From: Acidovorax sp.
Lineage (GTDB): Bacteria; Pseudomonadota; Gammaproteobacteria; Burkholderiales; Burkholderiaceae_C
NCBI RefSeq assembly: GCF_021287135.1
Contig: NZ_JAJTBB010000078.1
Span: 102,315-166,314 of the forward strand
Reading direction: 5' to 3'
DNA: 64,000 nucleotides
Positions 53,003 to 63,077 of this stretch are shown piece after piece (position 1 is the first letter of the stretch; every line of letters starts with the position of its first letter). Below the pieces are notes generated by a model, which was given only the letters and a program-made list of their open reading frames with translations, was not told where the DNA came from and ran no database searches. Both the position numbers and the translations under genes were made by a program.

Positions 53003-54196
53003 TCACGCTACCCGCTCCAGTGCCCTTGTGGGGACTTTTGGGGGACTTGCTTCCCCGGCCTTGCGCGCCTGGTGCTCCGCGCGCAGTGTGGCCAGCGACT
53101 TGTTCCATGCTCCGCTGTCGGCCGTGATCTTCTCCAGCGCCCCGTGCAGCTCCACGATCTGCGCCGTGCTGTAGTGCTGGGTCATGCTCCGGGTGCTGTG
53201 CCACAGCACATCCGCCACAGTGCTCTCGGGCACTCCGGCCTCGCGCAGGCGCATGCCCACGGTGTGGCGCAGGTCGTGCACGTGCAGATCGCCCAGGCCG
53301 GCGCGCTCCCGCGCGTTTTGCCAGCCCGTGTTGTTCATGGTCTGGATGCGGCGGTATTTCATCAGCGGGGCCTTGTCGGTGTTCGTTTTGCGCTCGCGGC
53401 GGTAGACAAACACGAAGCGCGGGTGCTGGCCCCGTGCGGCCTCGATCACCGATTGGGCGACCGAGTTGCACACGACCAGGCGACCGCGCTTCTTGCCCTT
53501 GACGTGCTCGCGCGGCACATCGAACACGGAAATGCCCAGCTCGGGGATCTGGATCTCCCAATCCCATTCCAGGCTGCAGACCACATCGTCGCGCACTCCG
53601 GTGTTCAGGACGAACAGGGCCATGCGCGCGAGGTGATCTGGCAGCAGGGGCAGCAGCTTGCGCTGCTGGCCCCAACTGATGGGGAATGGTTCGCGTTGGT
53701 GGCCCACCAGGGGCAGCGTGGTGATCTTGGGCGCGGCGTCGAGCCACGTCCGGCCATCTTGATCGCGCCAGACCGTGGCTGCCAGATTGAGAATCCGGCG
53801 CACCACGCCCAAGGCGAGGTTGATGGTCTTGTTGGCGCGGCCTTCCTTCTTGCGCGCAGCGACATACGGCGCCAGGGTGGCGTCGTGGATCTGCGGCAGT
53901 TCCAGGCGACCGATGAAAGGCATGACCGATTCGAGCATGTAGGCCTCGGTTTCGAGCGAGGCTTTGTCCTGGTGGGTCAGCAGGTAGTGGGCCGCCACGC
54001 TATCGAAGATGCGCGCCTGGCGGACTCCATGGAGCACCACCTCGCGCTTGTCGGCCAGCTGCTTGATCAGCCAGCGTTCCGCCTCTTCATAACTAACGAG
54101 ACCGCGCTGGCGAAATCGCTCACCGCGCCACCACTTGTCGACTTCCCAGGTGTTGTTGCTTTTGTTGGGGTAGATACCCCGCGTGCTTTGGCCCAT
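53003..54196 (-). CDS. Tyrosine-type phage integrase
   Basis: The 397-residue protein has the catalytic residues R (NTGVRDDVVCSLEW), HxxR (HVHDLRHTVGMRLREAG), H (LWHSTRSMTQHY) and the nucleophilic Tyr in THYS-type TQHYSTAQI. The ATG at 54196 starts MGQSTRGIYPNKSNN. It sits with its C-terminus toward tRNA-Arg, the standard prophage arrangement. Confidence 0.95.
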   Translation of the reverse strand: MGQSTRGIYPNKSNNTWEVDKWWRGERFRQRGLVSYEEAERWLIKQLADKREVVLHGVRQARIFDSVAAHYLLTHQDKASLETEAYMLESVMPFIGRLELPQIHDATLAPYVAARKKEGRANKTINLALGVVRRILNLAATVWRDQDGRTWLDAAPKITTLPLVGHQREPFPISWGQQRKLLPLLPDHLARMALFVLNTGVRDDVVCSLEWDWEIQIPELGISVFDVPREHVKGKKRGRLVVCNSVAQSVIEAARGQHPRFVFVYRRERKTNTDKAPLMKYRRIQTMNNTGWQNARERAGLGDLHVHDLRHTVGMRLREAGVPESTVADVLWHSTRSMTQHYSTAQIVELHGALEKITADSGAWNKSLATLRAEHQARKAGEASPPKVPTRALERVA

Positions 54197-54458
54197 GTGT
54201 TCCTTCCTTTCTCTTGACTGGGCCGTCCGTTCCTGGCCGCATTGTGCGCGCTGTCGTTGGCCGCGTCTTGTTCCTCGGGTTGCTGCTCGCCTGCCGCCTC
54301 GGCCTTGATGGCGTCGAACAGCTTGTCCAGATCCTGCCGGTCGTAGATGAGGCACACGCCTTGGTGTATGCCGGTGAGGCGGGGCGCCCAGTTGGCCTCC
54401 CAGGTGCGGCGCTTGACGCCGACGTAGGCCATGGCTTCTTGTTGGGTGAGGCCGCGCT

Positions 54459-54462
<4 letters not shown>
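54067..54462 (-). CDS. Excisionase/AlpA-like DNA-binding protein
   Basis: The 131-residue protein starts MKRGLTQQEAMAYVGVKRRTWEANWAPRL, a helix-turn-helix for a helix-like MerR/AlpA fold. Its last ~43 codons overlap the integrase start in another frame, which is unusual; the real end may be read through or the tail may be non-essential. It is placed to regulate excision. Confidence 0.65.
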
Positions 54463-55384
<922 letters not shown>

Positions 55385-55388
<4 letters not shown>

Positions 55389-55777
55389 GGTGTGACCGTC
55401 TCCTTCGGCACGTTGAAGAACCCCAAGCGCCCCTTGAACGGCACAAAGGGAATAGGGCTGCTGTCGCGCAGCACGAAGCCATGGGAGCCGTCTTGCTTCC
55501 AGGGCGAAGGGTGGTCCTGGCGGCAGTCGATGACGTGCGTCCAGCCCACGAAGCCGCCGCGGGGCATGTCTTCGTATGCGGGCACGCCGGCCGGCAAAAG
55601 GCCCATGCGCAGCAGCTCTTCGCAGGTGTCGTCGTAGTAGCGGCGGGCCATGGTCTGGCCCGCGTGCACTAGCAGGCGGCCCCGGAAGTTGGTGGGCCAA
55701 TCGCGGTTCTCGATGTCTTTGTGGCCGTTGACGATGAGCCAGGCCCACGGCTGGCGAATGCTGAGGGCGGGGGTCAT
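55385..55777 (-). CDS. ASCH-domain protein
   Basis: The 130-residue protein starts MTPALSIRQPWAWLIVNG and has KDIENRDWPTNFRGRLLVHAG, the ASCH signature. ASCH proteins are thought to bind RNA or modified bases. It overlaps its neighbour by four bases. Confidence 0.85.
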
Positions 55778-56298
55778 TCAAAATCCTCCGCGCTTGCAAA
55801 CGCTTGCCACATACGCATTGACGCGAGTCGAGCGATCTCGATCAGAGACTCATGGCTGAGTTTGTCGGCGCCGGTGTTGGGCTGCGCATGGCGCACCACA
55901 TCAACGATGACGGGTAGACTGTCGGCGTACCGGCTGTTTGCTACGGCTCCAAGCTCTGTGTAGCGTGGAGGGTTTTCTGTGAGTAGCAGCACACCTGATT
56001 GCTTGGATGGAAGTGTGTCCAGCAACTCTCGTTTCCACAGCAGCTTAGGTACCGCGTAGTAATGCTTCCAGACATGCGATGGCCACTTGCAGCTAGACGC
56101 CCATTTGCCTTTGAGCGCGTCTCGCACCATGTCCTGACGCGCCACCTTGATTTCCACGTCGATTAGATACAGATCGGGAGTGACCACCAGTAGGTCACTC
56201 TCGAAGCCGGGCCAAGTGGAGTTGGGTAGCAGCACCAAGTTTTGATGGAACACCGTCTTTGCCAAAGAGCGGCCAATTTTTGCTTCGCTCCAGATCAC
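55774..56298 (-). CDS. PD-(D/E)XK-like nuclease-fold phage protein
   Basis: From the GTG at 56298 (GGAGA upstream) the 174-residue protein has FESDLLVVTPDLYLIDVEIKVARQDM (shortened), with the D...ExK pattern of PD-(D/E)XK nucleases. The open frame begins further upstream but that part overlaps the next gene out of frame. Confidence 0.7.
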   Translation of the reverse strand: MIWSEAKIGRSLAKTVFHQNLVLLPNSTWPGFESDLLVVTPDLYLIDVEIKVARQDMVRDALKGKWASSCKWPSHVWKHYYAVPKLLWKRELLDTLPSKQSGVLLLTENPPRYTELGAVANSRYADSLPVIVDVVRHAQPNTGADKLSHESLIEIARLASMRMWQAFASAEDFE

Positions 56299-56299
56299 G

Positions 56300-56632
56300 T
56301 CAGTCTCCCATTGAGTGGCGCCGAACGCCCGTAATTCCTGGCGGAAAGGGGTTGTTCGCGCTCGGGGTAATAGTCGTCGTGGTCGAACCAGTTGTGATCT
56401 GTGCAGGCTCTTCGAGGAAGCCGGCGCGTGTCTGGTTGGTGGCGCGCAGGTAGTCGACTTCAACTTTTGCCGTATCGACCAGCACGGAGGCGACCTCCGC
56501 GATGGCTCGGGCTCTGTGTGGATCCATCGGATTTTCGCGGCTGCGCAGGTCTGAGAGGGTATCTAGCAAGTGCTTACGCAGCTGGCTGATGTGGGGGTCC
56601 GCGTTCGTGTTTGTGACGGTGCTCATGCTCAT
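56300..56632 (-). CDS. Phage protein of unknown function
   Basis: The 110-residue protein has a helical N-terminus (HISQLRKHLLDTLSDLRSR) and a Thr/Pro-rich C-terminus. It ends one base before the GTG of the downstream nuclease-fold gene. Not recognised. Confidence 0.65.
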   Translation of the reverse strand: MSMSTVTNTNADPHISQLRKHLLDTLSDLRSRENPMDPHRARAIAEVASVLVDTAKVEVDYLRATNQTRAGFLEEPAQITTGSTTTTITPSANNPFPPGITGVRRHSMGD

Positions 56633-57327
56633 GCTGATGCTCCTTGCGCCCGTTCCAGGGCCTCGCGATTGATACGGTTGACCTGGCGGGTGATGGCACC
56701 CTTGAGTTGCACCAGGCGGCCAAGCTCAGGGCTCTTTGTGCGTGGGTGATTGCGGCGTGCGTTCTCAGCCATGCTGATGCACTCGACACGGTCTAGCGTG
56801 ATCTCTTCGAGAACGGTAGTTCGCATTCCGGGCTTGAAAACTACGATGTGCTTGGCTGGCAGTGGGCCGTACTCTCCTACCCAAACCAACTCAGCAACAC
56901 AGCGCCAGCGCTTGCTTTTGCTGCCAGAAGCCTCGCCGATCTTGCGCTGCAGGTGCCCGTCTCTGTTGATGCGGTAGCTGCCTACGGGCAATGTGGTGTG
57001 AGGCTTGCTGCCTGGTTTGAACTGTGTGGAGCGGGTGTTTGCGTGCGTGCCTGTGCTGCCTTTTACGCCTTTGTTCCAGGGTGTCATGCCCTTCTGGAAG
57101 CGCGTGGCAACGTTGTTGGCCGCACGCAGCTGGCCTTGGGCGGCCCTGAACTCAGCTGACTTTTTGAGGCCCAGCGCGAAAGCCTTGTTGTACACAGAGC
57201 TGACAGGGCGGCCCACCTCCCTTGCGATGGTTTCGGCCTGTACGTCTGAATACAGCTTGCGCAGCATAGATACCTGCTGATCTGTCCACTCAGACCGCGC
57301 ACGCGCCACTTTTTTACCGCGGCTCAT
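56629..57327 (-). CDS. HNH endonuclease-like protein with N-terminal HTH
   Basis: The 232-residue protein has a helix-turn-helix (ETIAREVGRPVSSVYNKAFALGLKKS) and an HNH-type core (WVGEYGPLPAKHIVVFKPG, MAENARRNHPRT). The ATG at 57327 overlaps the upstream gene's stop. Confidence 0.7.
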   Translation of the reverse strand: MSRGKKVARARSEWTDQQVSMLRKLYSDVQAETIAREVGRPVSSVYNKAFALGLKKSAEFRAAQGQLRAANNVATRFQKGMTPWNKGVKGSTGTHANTRSTQFKPGSKPHTTLPVGSYRINRDGHLQRKIGEASGSKSKRWRCVAELVWVGEYGPLPAKHIVVFKPGMRTTVLEEITLDRVECISMAENARRNHPRTKSPELGRLVQLKGAITRQVNRINREALERAQGASA

Positions 57328-57839
57328 AGTGCGCACTCCATACCCAGATCGGACGGTGCTGCGTTCACCAGCTCGCCGCCGCCCTGGCTTTGCATGTGGG
57401 CGATGACGCGCTTGGTCGCGGTGTGCAACTCTGCGGCGGACAGCTGGCGCAGCTGGTGGTCGTGCAGGTCCACCATGCAGGTGATGGCGTCCAGCTCGTA
57501 GTAGTGCAGCGGGGTTGGGCACCACTCGCCTGTTTCGCTGTTGCGATCCAGCACGGACTTGATGGCGACCAGCGCGGCCTCGATGTGGCCGGCCATGCCG
57601 CGCACGTAGCCCAGGCGCTCGATCTCGAGCGCGATGAGCATGGTGGTGCGCAGGGTTTGCACCTGCAGCTCGGTGGCGACGCCCTCACGCACGCGGGTGG
57701 CGCAGTGGTGGACGGCAGCCATGGTCTCGCGGATCTCGGCCTCGGTGAGGCGGGTGGCGCGCTGCAGGGCTTTGTGCATGGGGTTGACCGGCACGGCCTG
57801 GCGGCGCTGGGGGATGCGGTAGCGGGGGAGACCCATCAC
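57324..57839 (-). CDS. Phage protein of unknown function
   Basis: The 171-residue protein is helical and contains CTPLHYYELDAITCMVDLHDH. No motif is recognised. It overlaps neighbours at both ends. Confidence 0.7.
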   Translation of the reverse strand: MMGLPRYRIPQRRQAVPVNPMHKALQRATRLTEAEIRETMAAVHHCATRVREGVATELQVQTLRTTMLIALEIERLGYVRGMAGHIEAALVAIKSVLDRNSETGEWCPTPLHYYELDAITCMVDLHDHQLRQLSAAELHTATKRVIAHMQSQGGGELVNAAPSDLGMECAL

Positions 57840-58315
57840 GCACCTCCTTTCAGAGTTGCACGGTCGTATGCAGCTTCTAGTTTTTTGACTACCGCGCCCG
57901 GGCTATCTGATGCGAGGATGCCTGCTGCATTGACTAGATCGGTGGGCCGAAGGCCCCTCGCCACCGATGGTGGCTGGTGTTCGATCGCGGCTTGAACGAT
58001 GGTCGTTAGCTCGGCGCGGAATTCCGTGCCGGTTAGGGTGTGTTGGTTCGAGAGCAGACGCCTCAGAAGATACAGTGTGTCAGCGCTCGGAGGTGACGAT
58101 GGTGCGCGCCGATTCCAGCGTTCGGTGACCTCGGCTTGGGTGCCGCCGATCAATCCGCTGTTACACGCGCAATTGCCCTCAATGACGTAGCTGCCAGAGT
58201 GGTCGGGGATGCCAAGGGCTTTGAGTGGCCCTGAGTGCGTGTGCGCTTCTATAGCGTACCCGGTGGCGCTGGCGCCGCAGAAGGGACAGGGCAGGAGCGT
58301 GTCATTCTTCGACAT
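57836..58315 (-). CDS. Lar-like zinc-ribbon phage protein
   Basis: The 159-residue protein starts with LLPCPFCGASA and has EGNCACNSG and AEVTERWNRRA, the pattern of Lar restriction-alleviation proteins. The C-terminal half is unlike Lar. Confidence 0.6.
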   Translation of the reverse strand: MSKNDTLLPCPFCGASATGYAIEAHTHSGPLKALGIPDHSGSYVIEGNCACNSGLIGGTQAEVTERWNRRAPSSPPSADTLYLLRRLLSNQHTLTGTEFRAELTTIVQAAIEHQPPSVARGLRPTDLVNAAGILASDSPGAVVKKLEAAYDRATLKGGA

Positions 58316-60440
58316 CAGCGGCCTCCAGTTCGGTGTAGTCGGCGATCAAGTCATTGGCTCCCGGGAGATCGGGCACGTTGAGCATCCAGGCGCGGTCTCC
58401 AGCCTTGCTGGTGATGACGCCCTTGGCGCCCTTGGTGAGCATCAGCTTGCCCTTGGCGTTCTTGAGGTCGATGCGTACGCGCACGTCCTGGCCGGGCTCG
58501 AAGTTGTTGCTGGCGGGCGGTTGGGCTGCGGTCATTGCTTGGGCGATGCCCGCCATCACCTCGGCCTGGCTGGTCTTGCCGGTGCCGTCTACTGCGCCCT
58601 TGCCTTTGGCCTTGGGCTTGAGGGCGGGTTTGGCCTTGTCGGCGGGTGCTGCTGTCTCGGCGTCGGCCTCGGCTGCGCGCTCGACGGCTTCGGCGTTCAT
58701 GGCCTGCTGCACCTCGCGCTTGATCGCGCCAATATCGACCTTAGCGATGGGTGCAACAGACTCCAGGTGCAGCGCTTCATCGGCTGGGCGGTTGTACAGG
58801 CGCCCCCAGTCGAATGCGGCGGCCAGCATGAGCAGCACCATGTTCTGCAGTCGGGGGGCACCCTGTGCGGCGCTGCGCACAGCGGCTTCCAGCGCATCGT
58901 CGTCGAAGTGCGCGGGCAGCTGGAAGATGGCGCGCAGGGCGGAGTCGTCTGTCTCGCGTGCCAGGGTGAGGATCACGCGGTAGGCGGCCTGCTCAGGCAG
59001 GTGGTCCAAGGATTCGGGCTCCGCATCCACCCGCAGGCCCTCGATAGTGGCGCGCACGGCGGCGCTGCGCCAGCGCTGCTGGTATTCATCCTCCAGCTCT
59101 TCCTTGGTGCGCGTGGGGGTCTTTTTCTCGGGCTTGCCTGCGGCCCCTTTGGCCTGCAGGGCCTCGCCAGCAGCGCGCACGGGTACGGCTTCCACCACCC
59201 CGCCCGTGGGCGTCTCGATCAGCACCACTTTGCCCTGGGGAACTTCCTGGCCCAGCACCTCGCGCATGGGCTCTGTGCTGCCCTTCTTGGGCTTGTCCAG
59301 CAGGATGTAGCCCTTGGGCGTGGCGCCCTCGGTGGGCATCAGTTCGCGCGCCTCGCGGCCGGTGATGATCTGGCGGCCTTTGGCGTGGGCATCGGCCTTC
59401 AGGGCTTCGTAGTGCGCCTCTTTCTTGTCTGCAAAGCAGGCGGTGTCTGTACAGACGTCTGTACCCGCCTTGTCCCACAGCTCGGGGTTGTTGCCAGTGC
59501 GCTTGGGGCACTGGGTGCAGGCGCCTACCTTGGGTAGCAGCTGGGCGTTGTCGAGCGCGAAGGGCGCGCGCGTCAGGTCCGTCATGTAGTTGCGCTGGGC
59601 CAGGTCCTTGGCGCTGCGGTAGCTCATGGGGCCGCCCTCGGGGCCGCCTGTGAGCACCTTTTTGGTGAACTCGACCTGCAGGGCTGGCGTGGGGCGCTGG
59701 GCCACCAGCAGTGCGATGCTGCGCTTGAGCGTGCCGGCCTTGATGGCGGCCGTGGCCTCGGGGCACAGGTTGAGCAGGCGCAGGCTCTCGAACACGTGGC
59801 TGCGGCTCTTCTTGAGCGCGTCTGCCACGGCGTCGCGGGTCAGCTCGAAATCCTCCACCAGCAGCTGGATGCCGTGCGCTTCGTCCAGGGGGTTGAGGTC
59901 TTCGCGGTGCAGGTTCTCGATGAGCTGCATCACGACTGCCGTGGTGTTGTCGGCGTCCTTCATGAGCACAGGAACCTGGCGCAGGCCTGCGATGCGTGCG
60001 GCGGCAAAGCGACGTTCGCCCGCAATGATTTCGTGTGTGGCGTGGCGTGTGGCTTCGTTCTCAAACGTGTCCTGCAGGCGCTCGGCGGGCAGGCGGCGCA
60101 CCAGCAGCGGCTGCAGCACGCCGTAGAGCTTCATGGTGGCGGCCATCTCCATCAGGGCGTCGTCTTCGACGATCTGCCGGTTGGTTTTGCTGCGCGCCAG
60201 TGCGCTGAGCGGGAGGGTGCTCTCGCTGGGCGCGGTTTCAATCGCGTCAAGCACGACGAAATCGGCCATGGGCAGGTTGATCAGCACGTCGCCGCACTGC
60301 AGCTGGTACTGGCGCCCGCCGGGGGTTTTGCCGATGATTTGTGCGCGCATGCCGGCGTGCGGGTGTGGCGCGCCCTTTAGGGTGGTGGCGTCTTGCTTGA
60401 CGCGGGCCTCGCGGCCGATGAGTGGGTCTTTGGTGGCCAT
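58302..60440 (-). CDS. ParB/RepB-domain phage protein
   Basis: The 712-residue protein has a ParB nuclease-like core (HEIIAGERRFAAARIAGLRQVPV, VVMQLIENLHREDLNPLDEA) and a ParB HTH (VADALKKSRSHVFESLRLL), then a cysteine-bearing region (CTQCPKRTGNNPE) and a KOW-like C-terminus. Large ParB-like proteins of this kind are common in such prophages. Confidence 0.9.
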   Translation of the reverse strand: MATKDPLIGREARVKQDATTLKGAPHPHAGMRAQIIGKTPGGRQYQLQCGDVLINLPMADFVVLDAIETAPSESTLPLSALARSKTNRQIVEDDALMEMAATMKLYGVLQPLLVRRLPAERLQDTFENEATRHATHEIIAGERRFAAARIAGLRQVPVLMKDADNTTAVVMQLIENLHREDLNPLDEAHGIQLLVEDFELTRDAVADALKKSRSHVFESLRLLNLCPEATAAIKAGTLKRSIALLVAQRPTPALQVEFTKKVLTGGPEGGPMSYRSAKDLAQRNYMTDLTRAPFALDNAQLLPKVGACTQCPKRTGNNPELWDKAGTDVCTDTACFADKKEAHYEALKADAHAKGRQIITGREARELMPTEGATPKGYILLDKPKKGSTEPMREVLGQEVPQGKVVLIETPTGGVVEAVPVRAAGEALQAKGAAGKPEKKTPTRTKEELEDEYQQRWRSAAVRATIEGLRVDAEPESLDHLPEQAAYRVILTLARETDDSALRAIFQLPAHFDDDALEAAVRSAAQGAPRLQNMVLLMLAAAFDWGRLYNRPADEALHLESVAPIAKVDIGAIKREVQQAMNAEAVERAAEADAETAAPADKAKPALKPKAKGKGAVDGTGKTSQAEVMAGIAQAMTAAQPPASNNFEPGQDVRVRIDLKNAKGKLMLTKGAKGVITSKAGDRAWMLNVPDLPGANDLIADYTELEAADVEE

Positions 60441-60443
60441 GGG

Positions 60444-60740
60444 TTAGGCGGGCTGTGGGTTGCGGAAGCTGGTGCGGCTGGGCAGAAGGTAGGCGTCTGT
60501 CGAGCCCGCACGGTAGGGGGCGGTGCGCAGCTCGGGGCAGGTGTATGGATCGCCGCCGCGCACGGTGCTGTTGCGCACGGGCGCGTCTGCGCTGGCTATC
60601 TCCAGGCGCTCGCTCTTGCGGCGCGCAGCAATCTCGGCTGCCGTAGGCACCGGGCTTTGAAAAGGTGCGCGGTGGCCTTTGTCGGAGACTGCGCCTGTCT
60701 GGATCGGTTGCAAGCCGGCTTGGCGTTTGCGAGCGGTCAT
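60444..60740 (-). CDS. Small phage protein, unknown
   Basis: The 98-residue basic protein has DPYTCPELRTAPYRAGSTDAY. No motif is recognised. It starts on the previous gene's stop. Confidence 0.6.
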   Translation of the reverse strand: MTARKRQAGLQPIQTGAVSDKGHRAPFQSPVPTAAEIAARRKSERLEIASADAPVRNSTVRGGDPYTCPELRTAPYRAGSTDAYLLPSRTSFRNPQPA

Positions 60741-61363
60741 ACGGCCTCGCTTTCATGCCGAACGTGCTCAATGGCCTTGCCGGGTGCGGCTGTTCGCCAA
60801 TCGGGCCATGTGCGCGCTTCGTTCTTGGCCTGCTTTGCGGCGATAGCGTCTGCAATTTGAGCGGGCGTGTTGCCGGCGCGCCATGCGCCATCCAACGCCA
60901 GCAGCACCACATCTACCCATTCGGACAGTGCGCCCCCGCTTTGCTCGACCTCGATCAGTTCCTTGCGGAGGTGATCGAGAACGCCCTGAAGTCGATTCCC
61001 GGGGCCGAAGGTGCGCAGGCTGAAAGCGGCCTGACGACGGAGGTGGCTCACCAGGTCAAACTGGAGCGGCAGGTGCAAAACCTTCATGCCGAGGCGGTGC
61101 GCCACGTGCAGCTCCAGGTGCGCACCTTTGCTGCCCTCCCAACCGGGCATGAGGGCGATGCCGTCGCAGGTGCATAGTTCGCGCAGGTCATTGCGGAGAC
61201 ACAGCTCCCATGTTCCGGCTTCCTCGATCTCGGCAGGGTTCACTACCTCATAGCCCTGACTGCGAAGAGCCGTTGCCCATTCGTGAAAGGCGGGGAAGTT
61301 GTTGTCTGCGATACCGGACATGGGGCCGCTCAGATAGAGGCGTTTTGGGGTGGTGGCGTTCAC
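60737..61363 (-). CDS. DUF4406-type nucleotide-processing protein fused to a DUF550-like domain
   Basis: From the GTG at 61363 (GTGA overlap) the 208-residue protein starts with RLYLSGPMSGIADNNFPAFHEWA, a DUF4406 nucleoside-deoxyribosyltransferase-like domain. A second part (LDHLRKELIEVEQSGGALSEWVDVVLLALDGAW, shortened) resembles MazG-like nucleotide pyrophosphohydrolases. Confidence 0.75.
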   Translation of the reverse strand: MNATTPKRLYLSGPMSGIADNNFPAFHEWATALRSQGYEVVNPAEIEEAGTWELCLRNDLRELCTCDGIALMPGWEGSKGAHLELHVAHRLGMKVLHLPLQFDLVSHLRRQAAFSLRTFGPGNRLQGVLDHLRKELIEVEQSGGALSEWVDVVLLALDGAWRAGNTPAQIADAIAAKQAKNEARTWPDWRTAAPGKAIEHVRHESEAV

Positions 61364-61677
61364 GCGAGATCCTTTCGGGTAGAAGCTGTTTCGTAGGGAA
61401 GGCTGATGTGCGCGGCCTCGCAGTCGAGGCGGCTGGAGCGGAAGCGGGGATTGGTGGCGTCCAGCTCGGCTACCTGGCCCACGAGGCGGCGGGCGAGGTT
61501 GCTGGCGGCGTAGTGGCTGGCGGCGCTGGAGTCGGGGTAGGCGTGGCTGGCACGCACCTCTTGGCCGCTGGCCTTGTCTTGCATGCGCACCACCAGCAGG
61601 GGCACGCCCTGCGTGGTGGTGCGCTTTTCGCAGCTGCTGACCACGCCGCGCACGCGCAGGTGCATGCCCGCGGTCAT
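61360..61677 (-). CDS. Small phage protein, possible OB-fold
   Basis: The 105-residue protein has a beta-rich start (HLRVRGVVSSCEKRTTTQGVPLLVVRMQ) that could be an OB-fold, as in phage single-strand-binding proteins. Its stop overlaps the next GTG. Confidence 0.6.
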   Translation of the reverse strand: MTAGMHLRVRGVVSSCEKRTTTQGVPLLVVRMQDKASGQEVRASHAYPDSSAASHYAASNLARRLVGQVAELDATNPRFRSSRLDCEAAHISLPYETASTRKDLA

Positions 61678-61823
61678 GGCTTGCTCCGAGCGTTGCGTTG
61701 CTGCCGGCGCAGTTGGTGCAGGCGCACGTCCGCGCGGGCAAGGGCCGCTGCCACTGCGTGGCGGCAGTCCACGCCGGGCAGGGCGCGCAGGTAGTAGGCG
61801 GCGAAGAGGAGGCGGTGCCACAT
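61674..61823 (-). CDS. Very small phage ORF (49 aa)
   Basis: A 49-residue basic frame starting MWHRLLFAAYYLRALPG overlaps the next ATG as ATGA. Coupling supports it; function unknown. Confidence 0.5.
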   Translation of the reverse strand: MWHRLLFAAYYLRALPGVDCRHAVAAALARADVRLHQLRRQQRNARSKP

Positions 61824-61826
61824 GCC

Positions 61827-61982
61827 TTAGCCCTCCAACGACTGCGCCAGCAGGCCGGCGATGTGTGGCGCGGCGAGCAGCAAGGCTGCCAGTACCGCCA
61901 GGGCGGCCACACGCAACCGGGCGCAGCGCAGCGCGCGGCGGCTGTGGTGCGGCCCGTCGATGGTGATGGGCGGGCGGCTCAT
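61827..61982 (-). CDS. Very small membrane phage protein (51 aa)
   Basis: The 51-residue protein has one hydrophobic span (VAALAVLAALLLAAPHIAGLL) after a basic N-terminus. It overlaps the upstream stop (ATGA). Confidence 0.55.
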   Translation of the reverse strand: MSRPPITIDGPHHSRRALRCARLRVAALAVLAALLLAAPHIAGLLAQSLEG

Positions 61983-62239
61983 GGCGTGGCTCCGTCGTTC
62001 GCCTCGTATGCCGAGTGAACGATGCGATCAGAAAGAGGCGTTCCAAGGACCTCGGTCAAGCATCTGCGAAGCTGGTCGGTTTGGGCTGGACTTAGAACGC
62101 GAATCCTGATGCCGTCGGGAAACACCTGCCCGAACAGGCTCCCGCCTTCCAGAAGGTGCTTGTGCTGCAGATCCTGAATGAGCTGCCGTTGTTGCAGCGT
62201 GGTGACCATCGTCTTGGTCGATTCGTGGGGTTGCTTCAT
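61979..62239 (-). CDS. Small phage protein, unknown
   Basis: The 86-residue protein starts MKQPHESTKTMVTTLQQRQL and has FPDGIRIRVLSPAQTDQL. Not recognised. It overlaps both neighbours by four bases. Confidence 0.6.
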   Translation of the reverse strand: MKQPHESTKTMVTTLQQRQLIQDLQHKHLLEGGSLFGQVFPDGIRIRVLSPAQTDQLRRCLTEVLGTPLSDRIVHSAYEANDGATP

Positions 62240-62472
62240 CGCGGCGACCTCACGACGACAGAGCGGGCCATGGGCGCGCGCATGAAGGCGTGCTGCATCG
62301 CGGCCTGCTGGGTGGTGGCCTGGTGGTCTTCGTAGCGCTTGCCGTCGATCTTGACGGCGAAGAAGCGGCGGTCGCCCTGGCCGGTGGTTGGTGGGATTGC
62401 ATGCACGTGGCCTGTGCAGTGCACCAGCGTGAGGGTGCGGCCGTCGCGGGTGGTGAGGTGGCTGGTTACCAT
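62236..62472 (-). CDS. Small phage protein, unknown
   Basis: The 78-residue protein starts MVTSHLTTRDGRTLTLVHC and ends in basic residues. The ATG at 62472 overlaps the upstream gene by seven bases. Confidence 0.6.
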   Translation of the reverse strand: MVTSHLTTRDGRTLTLVHCTGHVHAIPPTTGQGDRRFFAVKIDGKRYEDHQATTQQAAMQHAFMRAPMARSVVVRSPR

Positions 62473-63077
62473 GGGAGCGCCTCCCCGGCAAAGCCGCGTT
62501 CGTACTGGTGCTTGGCTTGCACCTGCACCATGTCTTCGGGCCAGTTGGGCTGGTTGAGACGGATCTTTGTCTGGAGGCCCTCGATGCCCGGGCGTCGAAC
62601 TGGGAGGTAGTCCGTCAGGTCGATGACGCGGTCGCCTTGCATGTAGTGCGGCGGAGTGCCCCCCGGCAGCGTCTTGTTGTCCTCGATCATGAGTACCGTC
62701 AGGCCGGGGTAGTGGTCGGCTATGCGCTCGGAATTGGCGCTGTACCCGCGCTGGAAGGCGTACGAATCCATCCAGACGCCAAGACCGCCCAGTTTGTGGA
62801 TCGCCGCGATACAGGCTTCGGCATATCGCGTCTTGCCGCAGCCCTGGGGGCCGATGAGGTGCCATACCACGTAGGTTGCGGGCTTGCGCAGGCCGAAGAC
62901 GGCAAGGCCCGCCTCTGTCGGCTTCAGGTCTGGATCTAGCAATCCGCGCGATTCCAGGGCGCGGCGGGTGGCGGCATGCTTGAGGGCGCCACCTGCCAAA
63001 CCTTTCGTGCTGGGTTGGCCGCTGATCACATTGCGCAGCATGTTGCGCATAGCGGGGGAGAGGCGCGGGTGGCTCAT
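62466..63077 (-). CDS. P-loop phage protein
   Basis: The 203-residue protein has a Walker A motif (HLIGPQGCGKTRYAEACI) and a plausible Walker B-like LTVLMIEDNK. It may be a nucleotide kinase or small ATPase. Confidence 0.72.
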   Translation of the reverse strand: MSHPRLSPAMRNMLRNVISGQPSTKGLAGGALKHAATRRALESRGLLDPDLKPTEAGLAVFGLRKPATYVVWHLIGPQGCGKTRYAEACIAAIHKLGGLGVWMDSYAFQRGYSANSERIADHYPGLTVLMIEDNKTLPGGTPPHYMQGDRVIDLTDYLPVRRPGIEGLQTKIRLNQPNWPEDMVQVQAKHQYERGFAGEALPW